Assembly: GCA_030630425.1 (NCBI GenBank)
Contig: DAOVNB010000010.1
Coordinates: forward strand, 1 to 11,556
Reading direction: 5' to 3'
Length of the DNA: 11,556 nucleotides
Source: an archaeon
GTDB taxonomy: Archaea > EX4484-52 > B79-G9
The translations under genes and the position numbers were made by a program. Shown here piece after piece: positions 5,841 to 11,556 of this stretch (position 1 is its first letter; each line of letters starts with the position of its first letter). The notes beneath the pieces are model-generated. The model searched no databases. It was not told the DNA's origin and saw nothing but the letters and a program-made list of their open reading frames with translations.

Positions 5841-5919
5841 TTGAAGCTTTGCACTTCAGTGCGAGCGAAAGCTTAAAAGGCTTAAAACTTGAACAAGCCC
5901 CGTCTTTGGGCGGGGTTTT
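5841..5919 (+). ncRNA. Candidate small structured RNA
   Basis: A predicted rightward transcript could start about 26 nt from the palindromic TATA box and stop at the GC-rich hairpin, giving roughly 80 nt. Its 5' part can fold in several ways: AAGCTTT (5844-5850) with AAAGCTT (5868-5874) enclosing GCAC-TTCA-GTGC, or TGAAG/CTTCA, or a GAGC-GAAA-GCTT stem with a GNRA tetraloop. Next comes a tandem 9-mer GCTTAAAAG/GCTTAAAAC (5871-5888), then the terminator stem. No C/D or H/ACA boxes, tRNA features or SRP motifs were recognised. The alternative is a non-transcribed insertion element. A frame from ATG 5837 through this region is judged not coding. Confidence 0.35.
5895..5919 (+). terminator. Strong GC-rich hairpin with T-tract
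   Basis: AAGCCCCGTC, loop TTTG, GGCGGGGTTT: a 10-bp stem including two G-T wobbles, followed at once by TTTT (5916-5919). This is the textbook intrinsic terminator form on the plus strand. No plus-strand protein gene precedes it, which is why a small RNA or inserted element is suspected. On the minus strand no strong T-tract follows the stem. Confidence 0.6.
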
Positions 5920-5928
5920 GAACCTATG

Positions 5929-5942
5929 TTTTACGACTTTTA
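5929..5942 (+). repeat. 14-bp direct repeat, right copy
   Basis: A second exact TTTTACGACTTTTA, 106 bp from the first, bounding the hairpin element on its right. On the minus strand the T-run beside it (TTTTTCTAAAAG) may also serve as the 3' end of the pseudouridine synthase mRNA. Confidence 0.75.
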
Positions 5943-6010
5943 GAAAAACGATATGCTGTTTTTTGATTGCAAAATCTCTAAGGGATATTTTTTGTCATCT
6001 TCTTTGGACT

Positions 6011-6718
6011 TTATGCGCTCATCAGGTCGTTGAAATATCCCGGGGTTTTTGATTCAAAGGTAATCTCTTTATGAGTGAATGGGTGTTTAAAAGAGATTGA
6101 TGCGGCATGAAGAGCCATGCGCTTATATGCTTTGTCGTTTCCGTATTTTCTATCACCTACAACCGGGTGCCCGCTTTCTTTCAAGTGCACGCGAATCTGG
6201 TGCTTTCTTCCAGTCAATAGATCAATTTCTAAAAGGGAAAAGAATTTTGTCTCTTTAAGCACTTTGTATGCTGTTTTTGCCAGTTTTCCTTTTTTTGTGT
6301 CTGTGGTGGAATAGACTATCCTTGTTTTGTTTTCTGTAAGATGTGTGGTAATTGTGTCTGCCTGTTTTTTGAATTTACCGTGAACTACAGCCATATACTT
6401 TTTTTTGGTTTCGCCCCAATTGCTTTGAAGATAGTATTTTGCTTTTTCATTCTTGGCAAATAGCAGAATGCCTGAAGTGTCTTTGTCCAGCCTGTGGACT
6501 ATGAATATTCGGTTTTTTGATTTTGAATATCCTTTTTTGACATAATCTGTTAATGCGTAGTAAGCGGTTTTTGTTTTTTCCTTGTCTGTTGCCATGGTCA
6601 AAAGGCCTTTTGGCTTATCCACTACAAGAATATCCCTGTCTTCGTAAATGATTTTAAGCCCTTTCGGCAGGAATTTATTGTTTGGTTTGGTTGTATTTCT
6701 TTTGGTCATTTTAAGCAC
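6011..6718 (-). CDS. RluA-family pseudouridine synthase
   Basis: A 235-residue enzyme that isomerises uridine to pseudouridine in structured RNA. The catalytic signature is HRLDKDTSG (75-83), with Asp78 as the nucleophile. Family landmarks follow: KKKYMAVVHG (105-114), LTGRKHQIRVHL (168-179), GHPVVGDRKYG (183-193) and MALHAASISFKHP (201-213). There is no N-terminal S4 domain, so this is the short catalytic form. The RluA family is mainly bacterial, so lateral acquisition is plausible. The target RNA cannot be told. Start: a TATA box centred 26-27 nt upstream puts the transcript start at GTG 6718, making it leaderless; an in-frame ATG at 6709 is the alternative and would have a 9-nt leader. 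Confidence 0.92.
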   Translation of the reverse strand: MLKMTKRNTTKPNNKFLPKGLKIIYEDRDILVVDKPKGLLTMATDKEKTKTAYYALTDYVKKGYSKSKNRIFIVHRLDKDTSGILLFAKNEKAKYYLQSNWGETKKKYMAVVHGKFKKQADTITTHLTENKTRIVYSTTDTKKGKLAKTAYKVLKETKFFSLLEIDLLTGRKHQIRVHLKESGHPVVGDRKYGNDKAYKRMALHAASISFKHPFTHKEITFESKTPGYFNDLMSA

Positions 6719-6740
6719 TAAATAGTATTGTGTGTCGGGT

Positions 6741-6748
6741 TATATAAA
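6741..6748 (-). promoter_or_regulatory. TATA box of the pseudouridine synthase gene
   Basis: TTTATATA on the minus strand, centred 26-27 nt before GTG 6718 and about 35 nt before ATG 6709. Its spacing matches that seen at the other leaderless genes only if the GTG is used. Confidence 0.65.
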
Positions 6749-6823
6749 TTACGATGAACTATGGGCTTTTATGAATGGGTGGTTAGAATTAGGATGCCCT
6801 TCTATTCATTAGATGTCTGGTAT

Positions 6824-7834
6824 TTATTCAAGCATACAATCCGGAAAATATGTGTATTTGTATTCTTTTAAAATAATTGACAATTCGTGTGATTTAAGGT
6901 CATTTTTCAATATGCTTCTTATGTCCATCAGCACCTGGTTGAGCTCATCGCTTGTTTTCAACCTGATTTCAAACTGAATGTCATGCAAGCCTATGCATTT
7001 GTAGTAATAAGTCATGCTGGGATTGTTTATGATGTAAAATTGCAGTTTTTTGTGCGTTTCTTTGCTTGTTTCATTCAGCTTAAGCATGACCATATACCAG
7101 CTGTATCCTATGGATTTGCTTCCAGACCATGCACTTGGCCTGTATTTTATTATCAGTTTGTTTTTTTCAAGTTTTTTCAAGTGGTGCCTTGCAAGCTCTC
7201 CTGACATGTTCAGCTTTTTTGCAATATCTGCTACGGGCATTCGTGCATCATGCGATAATGCTTTTAATATCTTAAGGTCTGTCGATGAAATCGGAACCTG
7301 CGTTGTATCTTTTTCAGGCATGCTTTGGTATTCCTTGATTTTGAACGGCTCATATAAGAAAGGAAGAGGTATTGTAACTTCATTCTCAACAAAATCAATT
7401 GCGTATTCGCTAATATGCGATTTAAATTTCAGTTCAATATTTTTCATCAGGTTGTTTGCATCAATGTAGTCCCTGACAAAAACTTTTAAAATCAGGTCGT
7501 AAGTTCCCATGCATTTTAAGACCTGTGCAATGTTTTGATGATTACGCAGCAATTCGATTATCTCTTTTTCAACAGCATCATCGATGTTTCTTAAGCGGAT
7601 ATTGATGAAATAAATCTGCCAGCCAAGTTTGTTTACATCAATAACGGTATTAAACCGAATTAGTATTCCTTTGTCAATCAGTTTTTTTACCCGATAGTTT
7701 ACAACCTCTTTGCTTAAGCCCACATGCTTTGCAATGGCCGAGTACGGGCGCCTCCCATCATCAAATAATTCTTTTAATATTTTTCGGTCTTTTATTGTAA
7801 GGACATTCAAAGGAATGTCGTAATTTTTATCCAT
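6824..7834 (-). CDS. Double-headed Lrp/AsnC transcriptional regulator (copy 1)
   Basis: A 336-residue fusion of two Lrp-like units in tandem. HTH-1 spans about residues 13-62 (LTIKDRKILKELFDDGRRPY, then a KEVVNYRVKKL recognition helix) and ligand/dimerisation-like domain 1 about 70-155. HTH-2 spans about 184-233 (STDLKILKALSHDARMPVAD, then GELARHHLKKL) and domain 2 about 243-330, ending with a conserved LKEYKYTYFPDC tail. An ordinary Lrp has one such unit of about 150 residues, so this chain carries an intramolecular pseudo-dimer. The ligand is unknown; Lrp relatives sense amino acids or related metabolites. It is divergent from the two-gene operon at 7952, its most likely target. It shares layout and many residues with the protein at 9936. 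Start: ATG 27 nt from a TATA box, leaderless. Confidence 0.88.
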   Translation of the reverse strand: MDKNYDIPLNVLTIKDRKILKELFDDGRRPYSAIAKHVGLSKEVVNYRVKKLIDKGILIRFNTVIDVNKLGWQIYFINIRLRNIDDAVEKEIIELLRNHQNIAQVLKCMGTYDLILKVFVRDYIDANNLMKNIELKFKSHISEYAIDFVENEVTIPLPFLYEPFKIKEYQSMPEKDTTQVPISSTDLKILKALSHDARMPVADIAKKLNMSGELARHHLKKLEKNKLIIKYRPSAWSGSKSIGYSWYMVMLKLNETSKETHKKLQFYIINNPSMTYYYKCIGLHDIQFEIRLKTSDELNQVLMDIRSILKNDLKSHELSIILKEYKYTYFPDCMLE

Positions 7835-7857
7835 AATTTAACAAATAGTAATAAATC

Positions 7858-7865
7858 TATATAAA
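7858..7865 (-). promoter_or_regulatory. TATA box of Lrp-like copy 1
   Basis: TTTATATA on the minus strand, preceded by purine-rich GGAAACA (a good BRE), centred 27-28 nt before ATG 7834. It lies in the 117-bp divergent region shared with the operon at 7952. Confidence 0.7.
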
Positions 7866-7896
7866 TGTTTCCTTTTGATAAAAAATAACGACCATA

Positions 7897-7905
7897 ATTA
7901 TATAT
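7897..7905 (+). promoter_or_regulatory. TATA box of the duplicated-domain operon
   Basis: ATTATATAT at 7897-7905 (AT-rich run) predicts transcription from about 7928. That leaves a leader of about 24 nt containing the GAGGT ribosome site at 7940-7944. It is back to back with the Lrp copy 1 promoter, so a regulator bound here could control both. Confidence 0.5.
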
Positions 7906-7951
7906 TCTATTAAACACTACTTAAGGATAACAACGAATTGAGGTAGATATT

Positions 7952-8335
7952 ATGAAACTGTATGAAATGGTTACTGAACTTGAAAAAATAGATTTAGAAA
8001 ATCAAAGTCCGCTTGAGGTTTTAACTAATGTGTATGGTATAATGGATTCTGTTAACCCAGTAACTTGTGCACATAATATAAAAGACGCCATGGGTTTGTA
8101 TATTCGTGGTTGTGATAGTGAATGGGTTCCTACGGAAAAGGATGGGTTTATTGAGGATGTATATGGTGCTTTGAAAAAAAATATTGACTTAGAAACTCAA
8201 ACTCCGTTTAAGGTCTTAACTGGGTTGTATGAAGTTATGGAGTTTATGAAACCTGTAGAGCCTGTAAGCTCTGTAAAAAATGCTCTTGAACAGTATCTTC
8301 GTGATAATGGATGGTCTCCTGAGCATGAGGATTGA
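7952..8335 (+). CDS. Hypothetical protein with an internal tandem duplication
   Basis: A 127-residue soluble, acidic protein made of two copies of a module of about 50-60 residues. Copy 1 covers about residues 3-60 and copy 2 about 68-123. The clearest matches are IDLENQSPLEVLTNVY (13-28) with IDLETQTPFKVLTGLY (78-93), the following IMDSVNPV with VMEFMKPV, the NIKDAMGLYIR/SVKNALEQYLR helix, and a Trp-x-Pro end (W58, W121). The repeat is also visible in DNA at an offset of 195 bp. I do not know the family. Repeated short helices suggest a protein-interaction or small-ligand scaffold. Shine-Dalgarno GAGGT at 7940 with 7-nt spacing fixes the start. It is divergent from Lrp copy 1 and followed by the gene at 8401. 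Confidence 0.75.
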   Translation: MKLYEMVTELEKIDLENQSPLEVLTNVYGIMDSVNPVTCAHNIKDAMGLYIRGCDSEWVPTEKDGFIEDVYGALKKNIDLETQTPFKVLTGLYEVMEFMKPVEPVSSVKNALEQYLRDNGWSPEHED

Positions 8336-8400
8336 TAATATTTGCGATTAAAAATGCAGAACAAGAGTTATACAAGAAATAATTATTTTTGGGTGAAAAA

Positions 8401-8832
8401 ATGCAAGAATTAGATGAAATTAAAAAGATTACTGGAGAATTGCCTGATGGAGTTATATATTTTAAGGATCCGGGTCTAGATGAAGAAAGATACCTTATAA
8501 ATGTAAAAGATCCTTCTGAAATGAACGAGATAATGGTTGCACTTAAACAACTTGACAATGCCGATTCGGATAATTCTTATTTAGAGTATAGTCTTGGGGG
8601 ACTTTCAAATAACTCTTTTTTTGCAGAACTAACTTACCAAGAGATACGGAAGGCTGAGGGTAAAGAAAAAATTATATGTATTTATCCAATAAAGCCCGAT
8701 ACTTTTTCGCGTGTCAAGGTTCCAAGAAATGCAGAAAATGTATCGTTGGTTGCGGAAAAAAGTGATAGCAAGGGTGCAATAATTTTTAATATAACGGATA
8801 TAAAGTATCGTATAAATTTAGATTATAAGTGA
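8401..8832 (+). CDS. Hypothetical 143-residue soluble protein
   Basis: I do not recognise this family. The protein is charged and soluble, starting MQELDEIKKITGELPDGVIY. The N-terminal half mixes strands and a helix (SEMNEIMVALKQL). The C-terminal half alternates hydrophobic and polar residues (KIICIYPIKP, VSLVAEK, GAIIFNITDIKYRINL), suggesting a beta-rich domain. It has a single Cys (C93) and no signal peptide or membrane segment. Start: GGTGA at 8392-8396 precedes ATG 8401 by about 4 nt; a TTG at 8389 in frame would lie upstream of the ribosome site and is rejected. It is 65 bp behind the duplicated-domain gene, with no TATA box of its own evident, so it is probably in the same operon. A terminator hairpin overlaps its stop codon. 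Confidence 0.72.
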   Translation: MQELDEIKKITGELPDGVIYFKDPGLDEERYLINVKDPSEMNEIMVALKQLDNADSDNSYLEYSLGGLSNNSFFAELTYQEIRKAEGKEKIICIYPIKPDTFSRVKVPRNAENVSLVAEKSDSKGAIIFNITDIKYRINLDYK

Positions 8833-8854
8833 TTTTATCGTATGATAAAATTTT
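8832..8854 (+). terminator. Hairpin terminator after the 143-residue gene
   Basis: ATTTTATC, loop GTAT, GATAAAAT: a perfect 8-bp stem starting at the last base of the stop codon, followed by TTT and then AAAAA. It marks the end of the plus-strand operon and lies 38 bp before the convergent dehydrogenase-like gene ends. Confidence 0.55.
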
Positions 8855-8892
8855 AAAAATAATATGGTATTATCTGTGGATTTTGATTGGGT

Positions 8893-9840
8893 TTAATTAA
8901 CTTTATTTGTTGGGGCGCCTTGGAGAAAGTTTTCTAGATTTTTAGCAAAAATTTCTTGTTTATTGATTCCTGCTTCTTTTGTAATGTAGCCAATTGGCGG
9001 GTAAATTATGCAGTTGGGGTATTTTGAAAGCCTTTCCAGATTTTCTTTTGTCATTTCATCAGAATGGTCTAAAATGAATGTGATGTCTCCTGCTTTTAAT
9101 CTTAGTTCCAACGCATCGATATCCACCAATTCCATTGGGGATGTGTTTATGACAATGGCGCCTTTTTTTATTTTTTGAATCCGGCCTTTATTTAGGAACT
9201 TTTCTGTATCATTTGTATGTGAAAGATGCAGTGTTAAAAAATCTGATTTAAGAATCAAATCATCTGCATTTTCGTATTTTATTCCTTTTGATTCTATGTC
9301 GATTTTTCTGTTTCTGGACCAATAGCCAACATCTGCGCCAAAACACAGAGCAAGTTCTGCGACCCGTTTACCAATATTTCCAAGACCTAAAATTCCGAAT
9401 TTTTTGTTTTTAATTTCTGTGGGCGAAAACCCATCTTCTGAATAATTTTTGTTTCTCGCCTGCTTTTTTGCGGTTTCAAGTTCTCTTAATTGCTCTAAAA
9501 TGACTGCAAAAACAAGTTCTGCGACAGATTCAGTACTGTAGTTGGGGACATTGCAAACCGCAATTTTTTTGCTTTTTGCATATTTTGTATCTATATTTCC
9601 GTAACCTGTTCCAAACATTCCGATATATTTTAATTTTGGTGCTTTGTCAATGATATCTTTATTGATTTTTACACCAAAACCCGCTAGCAGACAGTCTGTA
9701 TCATTAAGATTATCTACAATTTTATTGCTGTCTTTAGCAAGATGCATTCTTTTCTTTGATAGTGTGTCAATTACGGCCCAATGGCCCGGACTAAGCTGCG
9801 CCTCATCCACATTAATGGCCAGGATTTTGTTGAATTCCAT
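8893..9840 (-). CDS. D-2-hydroxyacid dehydrogenase-fold protein lacking the catalytic Arg and His
   Basis: A 315-residue member of the D-isomer-specific 2-hydroxyacid dehydrogenase superfamily. Substrate-domain motifs are GTGYGNID (77-84) and VPNYSTESVAE (98-108). The NAD-binding Rossmann domain has GxGxxG as GLGNIG (152-157). The residues expected to bind and reduce a 2-keto acid are altered. Where the family has NTSRG, this has NTSPM, so the Arg is Pro235. Where it has TPHIA, this has YPPIG, so the His is Pro282. The acidic loop LDHSDEM (257-263) also departs from the usual LDVFxxEP. Cofactor binding is likely intact, and ordinary dehydrogenase activity is doubtful. It is divergent from Lrp copy 2, a probable regulator. 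No good TATA box precedes the ATG, so it may need activation. A sensor or altered-chemistry role is inference. Confidence 0.85.
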   Translation of the reverse strand: MEFNKILAINVDEAQLSPGHWAVIDTLSKKRMHLAKDSNKIVDNLNDTDCLLAGFGVKINKDIIDKAPKLKYIGMFGTGYGNIDTKYAKSKKIAVCNVPNYSTESVAELVFAVILEQLRELETAKKQARNKNYSEDGFSPTEIKNKKFGILGLGNIGKRVAELALCFGADVGYWSRNRKIDIESKGIKYENADDLILKSDFLTLHLSHTNDTEKFLNKGRIQKIKKGAIVINTSPMELVDIDALELRLKAGDITFILDHSDEMTKENLERLSKYPNCIIYPPIGYITKEAGINKQEIFAKNLENFLQGAPTNKVN

Positions 9841-9886
9841 CCTTCTATGTATGTTATTTGCATCTAATGTAAGTTATCATTAAATT

Positions 9887-9934
9887 TTACGCATAATGAA
9901 AAGATTTATATGTTTGTTTGTTTATATTGCGTAA
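9887..9934. promoter_or_regulatory. Inverted repeat around the promoter of Lrp-like copy 2, candidate operator
   Basis: TTACGCA (9887-9893) and TGCGTAA (9928-9934) are exact reverse complements. Their centres are 41 bp apart, close to four helical turns, so both would face the same side of the DNA. They flank the TATA box, and the right half ends just before the start codon. This geometry suits autorepression by a protein with two linked HTH domains. Its use by the adjacent regulator is inference. Confidence 0.45.
9905..9911 (+). promoter_or_regulatory. TATA box of Lrp-like copy 2
   Basis: TTTATAT preceded by purine-rich GAAAAGA (BRE-like), centred about 28 nt before ATG 9936. No ribosome site lies between, so a leaderless or nearly leaderless mRNA is predicted. 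Confidence 0.65.
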
Positions 9935-9935
9935 T

Positions 9936-10940
9936 ATGAGAAAATATACTGAAAATCTGCTAACACTTGATATAAAAGATCAAAAAATATTTGTAGAGCT
10001 ATTTAAGAATGGACGGGTGCCATATTCAACAATTTCAAAAAATACCCATATGTCTAAGGATGCGGTTAGGTATCGAATTGATAAGTTAATTAAGGAAGGG
10101 CTTATGACCAATATCACAACAATAATAGATATCAATAAGCTTGGATGGTCTTCGTCTCTTGTTTTTTTTAAATTTGCGAATCTGAATAAAGTAAAAATAA
10201 AACAATTTATGTCTTATTTGATTGAAAGCCCATTTGTTGTAGAAATTCTTGAATTTGCAGGCAGTTGGGATTTTGCCGCCAGATTTCAGCATAAAGACAC
10301 AATTCATCTAAATCAAATAATTAATAAACTTGAAGGAAATTTTCCTTACTTGATTGATAATTATTCAATATTTTTTATATCTGAAAGTATTTTTTTGCCA
10401 TACAATGTGCTTTTTGAAAATGATGCATTTCAGTTTTCTCCTGTTAAAATTCAGCCATACAAAATAGATGATTTTGATTTGAAAATTCTAACTGCGATAT
10501 CTACCGATGGGCGAAAATCATTGGCACAGCTTGAAGAAGAATTAAAAGAAAATAGAATGACTATTTATTATCGGATGAAAAAGATGATGAAATCCGGAGT
10601 GATACAACATTTTAGGCCAAATATGTTCACAGAAAAACTAGGGCTTCATTGGTATATAGTTAAAATAAAATTAAGCCAGCGTTCTGATGAAAAAATAAAT
10701 TCTCTTATTAATAGATTAAAGAGTTTTAAACAAACTAATCATATAATGCTTGGATTTGGAGCAGCAGATATAATATTTTATACTCAAGTAAAAATTGTTC
10801 AGGAACTACAAGATATTATGTATATGCTTCGTGAGGATTTTAGTGATGAAATAAAATCAATAGAGTTTGATAATACTCTAAAAGATTACAAATGGGATTT
10901 TTTCCCTAAGGGTTTGTTGAAGGAAATTGGTTCACGATAA
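9936..10940 (+). CDS. Double-headed Lrp/AsnC transcriptional regulator (copy 2)
   Basis: A 334-residue paralogue of the protein at 6824-7834 with the same HTH-ligand-HTH-ligand order. HTH-1 spans about residues 11-60 (LDIKDQKIFVELFKNGRVPY, then KDAVRYRIDKL) and ligand domain 1 about 70-155. HTH-2 spans about 178-228 (DLKILTAISTDGRKSLAQLE, then MTIYYRMKKMM) and domain 2 about 235-320, closing with LKDYKWDFFPKG. That tail aligns with LKEYKYTYFPDC of copy 1. The first HTH and the following IDINKLGW are the most alike between copies. The recognition helices differ, so target sites probably differ too. I place the start at ATG 9936 by TATA spacing; a TTG at 9918 would lie upstream of the predicted transcript. 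It is divergent from the dehydrogenase-like gene. Confidence 0.88.
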   Translation: MRKYTENLLTLDIKDQKIFVELFKNGRVPYSTISKNTHMSKDAVRYRIDKLIKEGLMTNITTIIDINKLGWSSSLVFFKFANLNKVKIKQFMSYLIESPFVVEILEFAGSWDFAARFQHKDTIHLNQIINKLEGNFPYLIDNYSIFFISESIFLPYNVLFENDAFQFSPVKIQPYKIDDFDLKILTAISTDGRKSLAQLEEELKENRMTIYYRMKKMMKSGVIQHFRPNMFTEKLGLHWYIVKIKLSQRSDEKINSLINRLKSFKQTNHIMLGFGAADIIFYTQVKIVQELQDIMYMLREDFSDEIKSIEFDNTLKDYKWDFFPKGLLKEIGSR

Positions 10941-10978
10941 CATTGTGTTTTGACTGCGATCACAAAGATTCAAGGGCA

Positions 10979-10992
10979 ATTTTTTATTTTAG
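10979..10992 (+). terminator. T-rich 3' end of Lrp-like copy 2
   Basis: A run of ATTTTTTATTTTA about 40 bp past the stop, preceded by a weak TTGTG/CACAA stem. Archaeal RNA polymerase can terminate at T-tracts without a strong hairpin. It overlaps the end of the convergent methyltransferase gene. Confidence 0.35.
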
Positions 10993-11459
10993 AATAATTT
11001 TGGAAAAATTGTTCCTACTCTTTTTTTATATTGTAAATATTTTTCCCCAAATTTTCTTTCCAAATAGTCTTCTTCATTTTTTATTAAAATTTTAAAAATA
11101 AAATACATAAAAAAAGGGATTGTTAATCCTAATAGTGAACCTTTAATTAAAATTATACCCGGAACAAAAAATATAATCCATGAAGCATATATAGGATGTC
11201 TGAAATATCTATAAATTCCTTTTGTGACTAACTTGCCATCTTTAAAATATTTATCAATTGTAAATGCCGGAATTAAAAAAACAGGTAGTCCTAGAACAAT
11301 GAGAATTATTCCAAAAATTAAAGATAAATTAGGTGATATGGGGATAAGCAAATTAGAAAACCAAACATAGTTTAGAATAAAAATAATAATTACATAAATG
11401 CAAGATATTAATGCAAATTGAGGTCCCACACCCCATCTTGTCATTTTTTTATTTTTCAT
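10989..11459 (-). CDS. Membrane methyltransferase of the ICMT/PEMT-like family
   Basis: A 156-residue membrane protein with hydrophobic segments at about residues 15-33, 44-66, 93-106 and 108-125. The C-terminal half has the SAM-binding signature of isoprenylcysteine carboxyl methyltransferase and phospholipid methyltransferase relatives: GIYRYFRHPIYAS (81-93), a Glu pair E129-E130, then FGEKYLQYKKRV (137-148) and a terminal Pro (IFPKLF). The substrate cannot be told from sequence. Prokaryotic members are often simply called isoprenylcysteine carboxyl methyltransferase family, although most have no isoprenylated protein target. It is convergent with Lrp copy 2 and separated from it by 48 bp. 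Start at ATG 11459 agrees with the TATA box 27 nt upstream. Confidence 0.85.
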   Translation of the reverse strand: MKNKKMTRWGVGPQFALISCIYVIIIFILNYVWFSNLLIPISPNLSLIFGIILIVLGLPVFLIPAFTIDKYFKDGKLVTKGIYRYFRHPIYASWIIFFVPGIILIKGSLLGLTIPFFMYFIFKILIKNEEDYLERKFGEKYLQYKKRVGTIFPKLF

Positions 11460-11481
11460 AATAATGGTTTATTTGCTTAGT

Positions 11482-11490
11482 TTAATAAAA
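11482..11490 (-). promoter_or_regulatory. TATA-like box of the methyltransferase gene
   Basis: TTTTATTAA on the minus strand, centred about 27 nt before ATG 11459, predicting a leaderless mRNA. It departs more from TTTATATA than the other boxes, so the promoter may be weaker. Confidence 0.5.
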
Positions 11491-11556
11491 TTTTTGTTAG
11501 AAAAATTGCTCTTTTCCACTTTTTAGTTCTTGAAAATAATTGCAACTAACATATGC

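Noticed and set aside
5837..6052. A 71-codon plus-strand frame next to the palindromic TATA box
   Set aside because: Its ATG would lie about 4 nt before the predicted transcript start. It runs straight through a strong terminator hairpin into the antisense of the pseudouridine synthase gene, and the protein has no family character.
7835..7951. Imperfect inverted repeat AACA...TGTT around the Lrp copy 1 promoter
   Set aside because: Only about four bases match cleanly in each arm and the rest is TATA-box sequence, so it is not distinguishable from AT-rich background.

Overview
The window looks like a chromosomal segment of an anaerobic, AT-rich archaeon, possibly a DPANN-type lineage such as Woesearchaeota or Pacearchaeota; the exact lineage is inference. 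Three things support this. Several genes have a TTTATATA-like TATA box about 26-28 nt before the start codon, the spacing expected for leaderless archaeal mRNAs. Other genes carry GGTGAT or GGAGGT Shine-Dalgarno sites that match the archaeal 16S 3' end. The gene content includes an archaeal-type SepF, a class III ribonucleotide reductase, and two double-headed Lrp/AsnC regulators. No tRNA, rRNA, CRISPR array, transposase or phage gene was seen.

Positions 1-3099 (+) hold a tightly packed operon: nrdD (3' part), a CPNC redoxin, an uncharacterised 49-residue ORF, nrdG, a Maf nucleotide pyrophosphatase and a DUF1858 redox-disulfide protein. Most junctions overlap. The unit combines anaerobic dNTP synthesis, its likely thiol reductant, its radical activase and a nucleotide-pool sanitiser. 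A 27-codon stub of a VOC/glyoxalase-like gene follows.

Positions 3200-4950 (+) carry a leaderless six-helix membrane protein, a 56-residue hypothetical protein and a leaderless C39-like cysteine-peptidase-fold protein with four consecutive cysteines. Positions 4950-5413 are AT-rich and hold no convincing gene, only inverted repeats and possible relics.

Positions 5414-6718 (-) carry sepF and an RluA-type pseudouridine synthase. Between them lies a structured element of about 90 bp with two hairpin regions, flanked by a 14-bp direct repeat. A self-complementary TATA box next to it could fire in both directions.

Positions 6824-10940 form a symmetrical block. Two paralogous HTH-ligand-HTH-ligand Lrp proteins sit at the outer ends, each divergent from a neighbour. 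One neighbour is a two-gene operon of unknown function whose first protein is an internal duplication. The other is a D-2-hydroxyacid-dehydrogenase-fold protein that lacks the expected catalytic Arg and His. This bracketed cassette is the best candidate for an undescribed regulatory or metabolic system. The window ends with an ICMT/PEMT-like membrane methyltransferase (-) and 97 bp without a gene.
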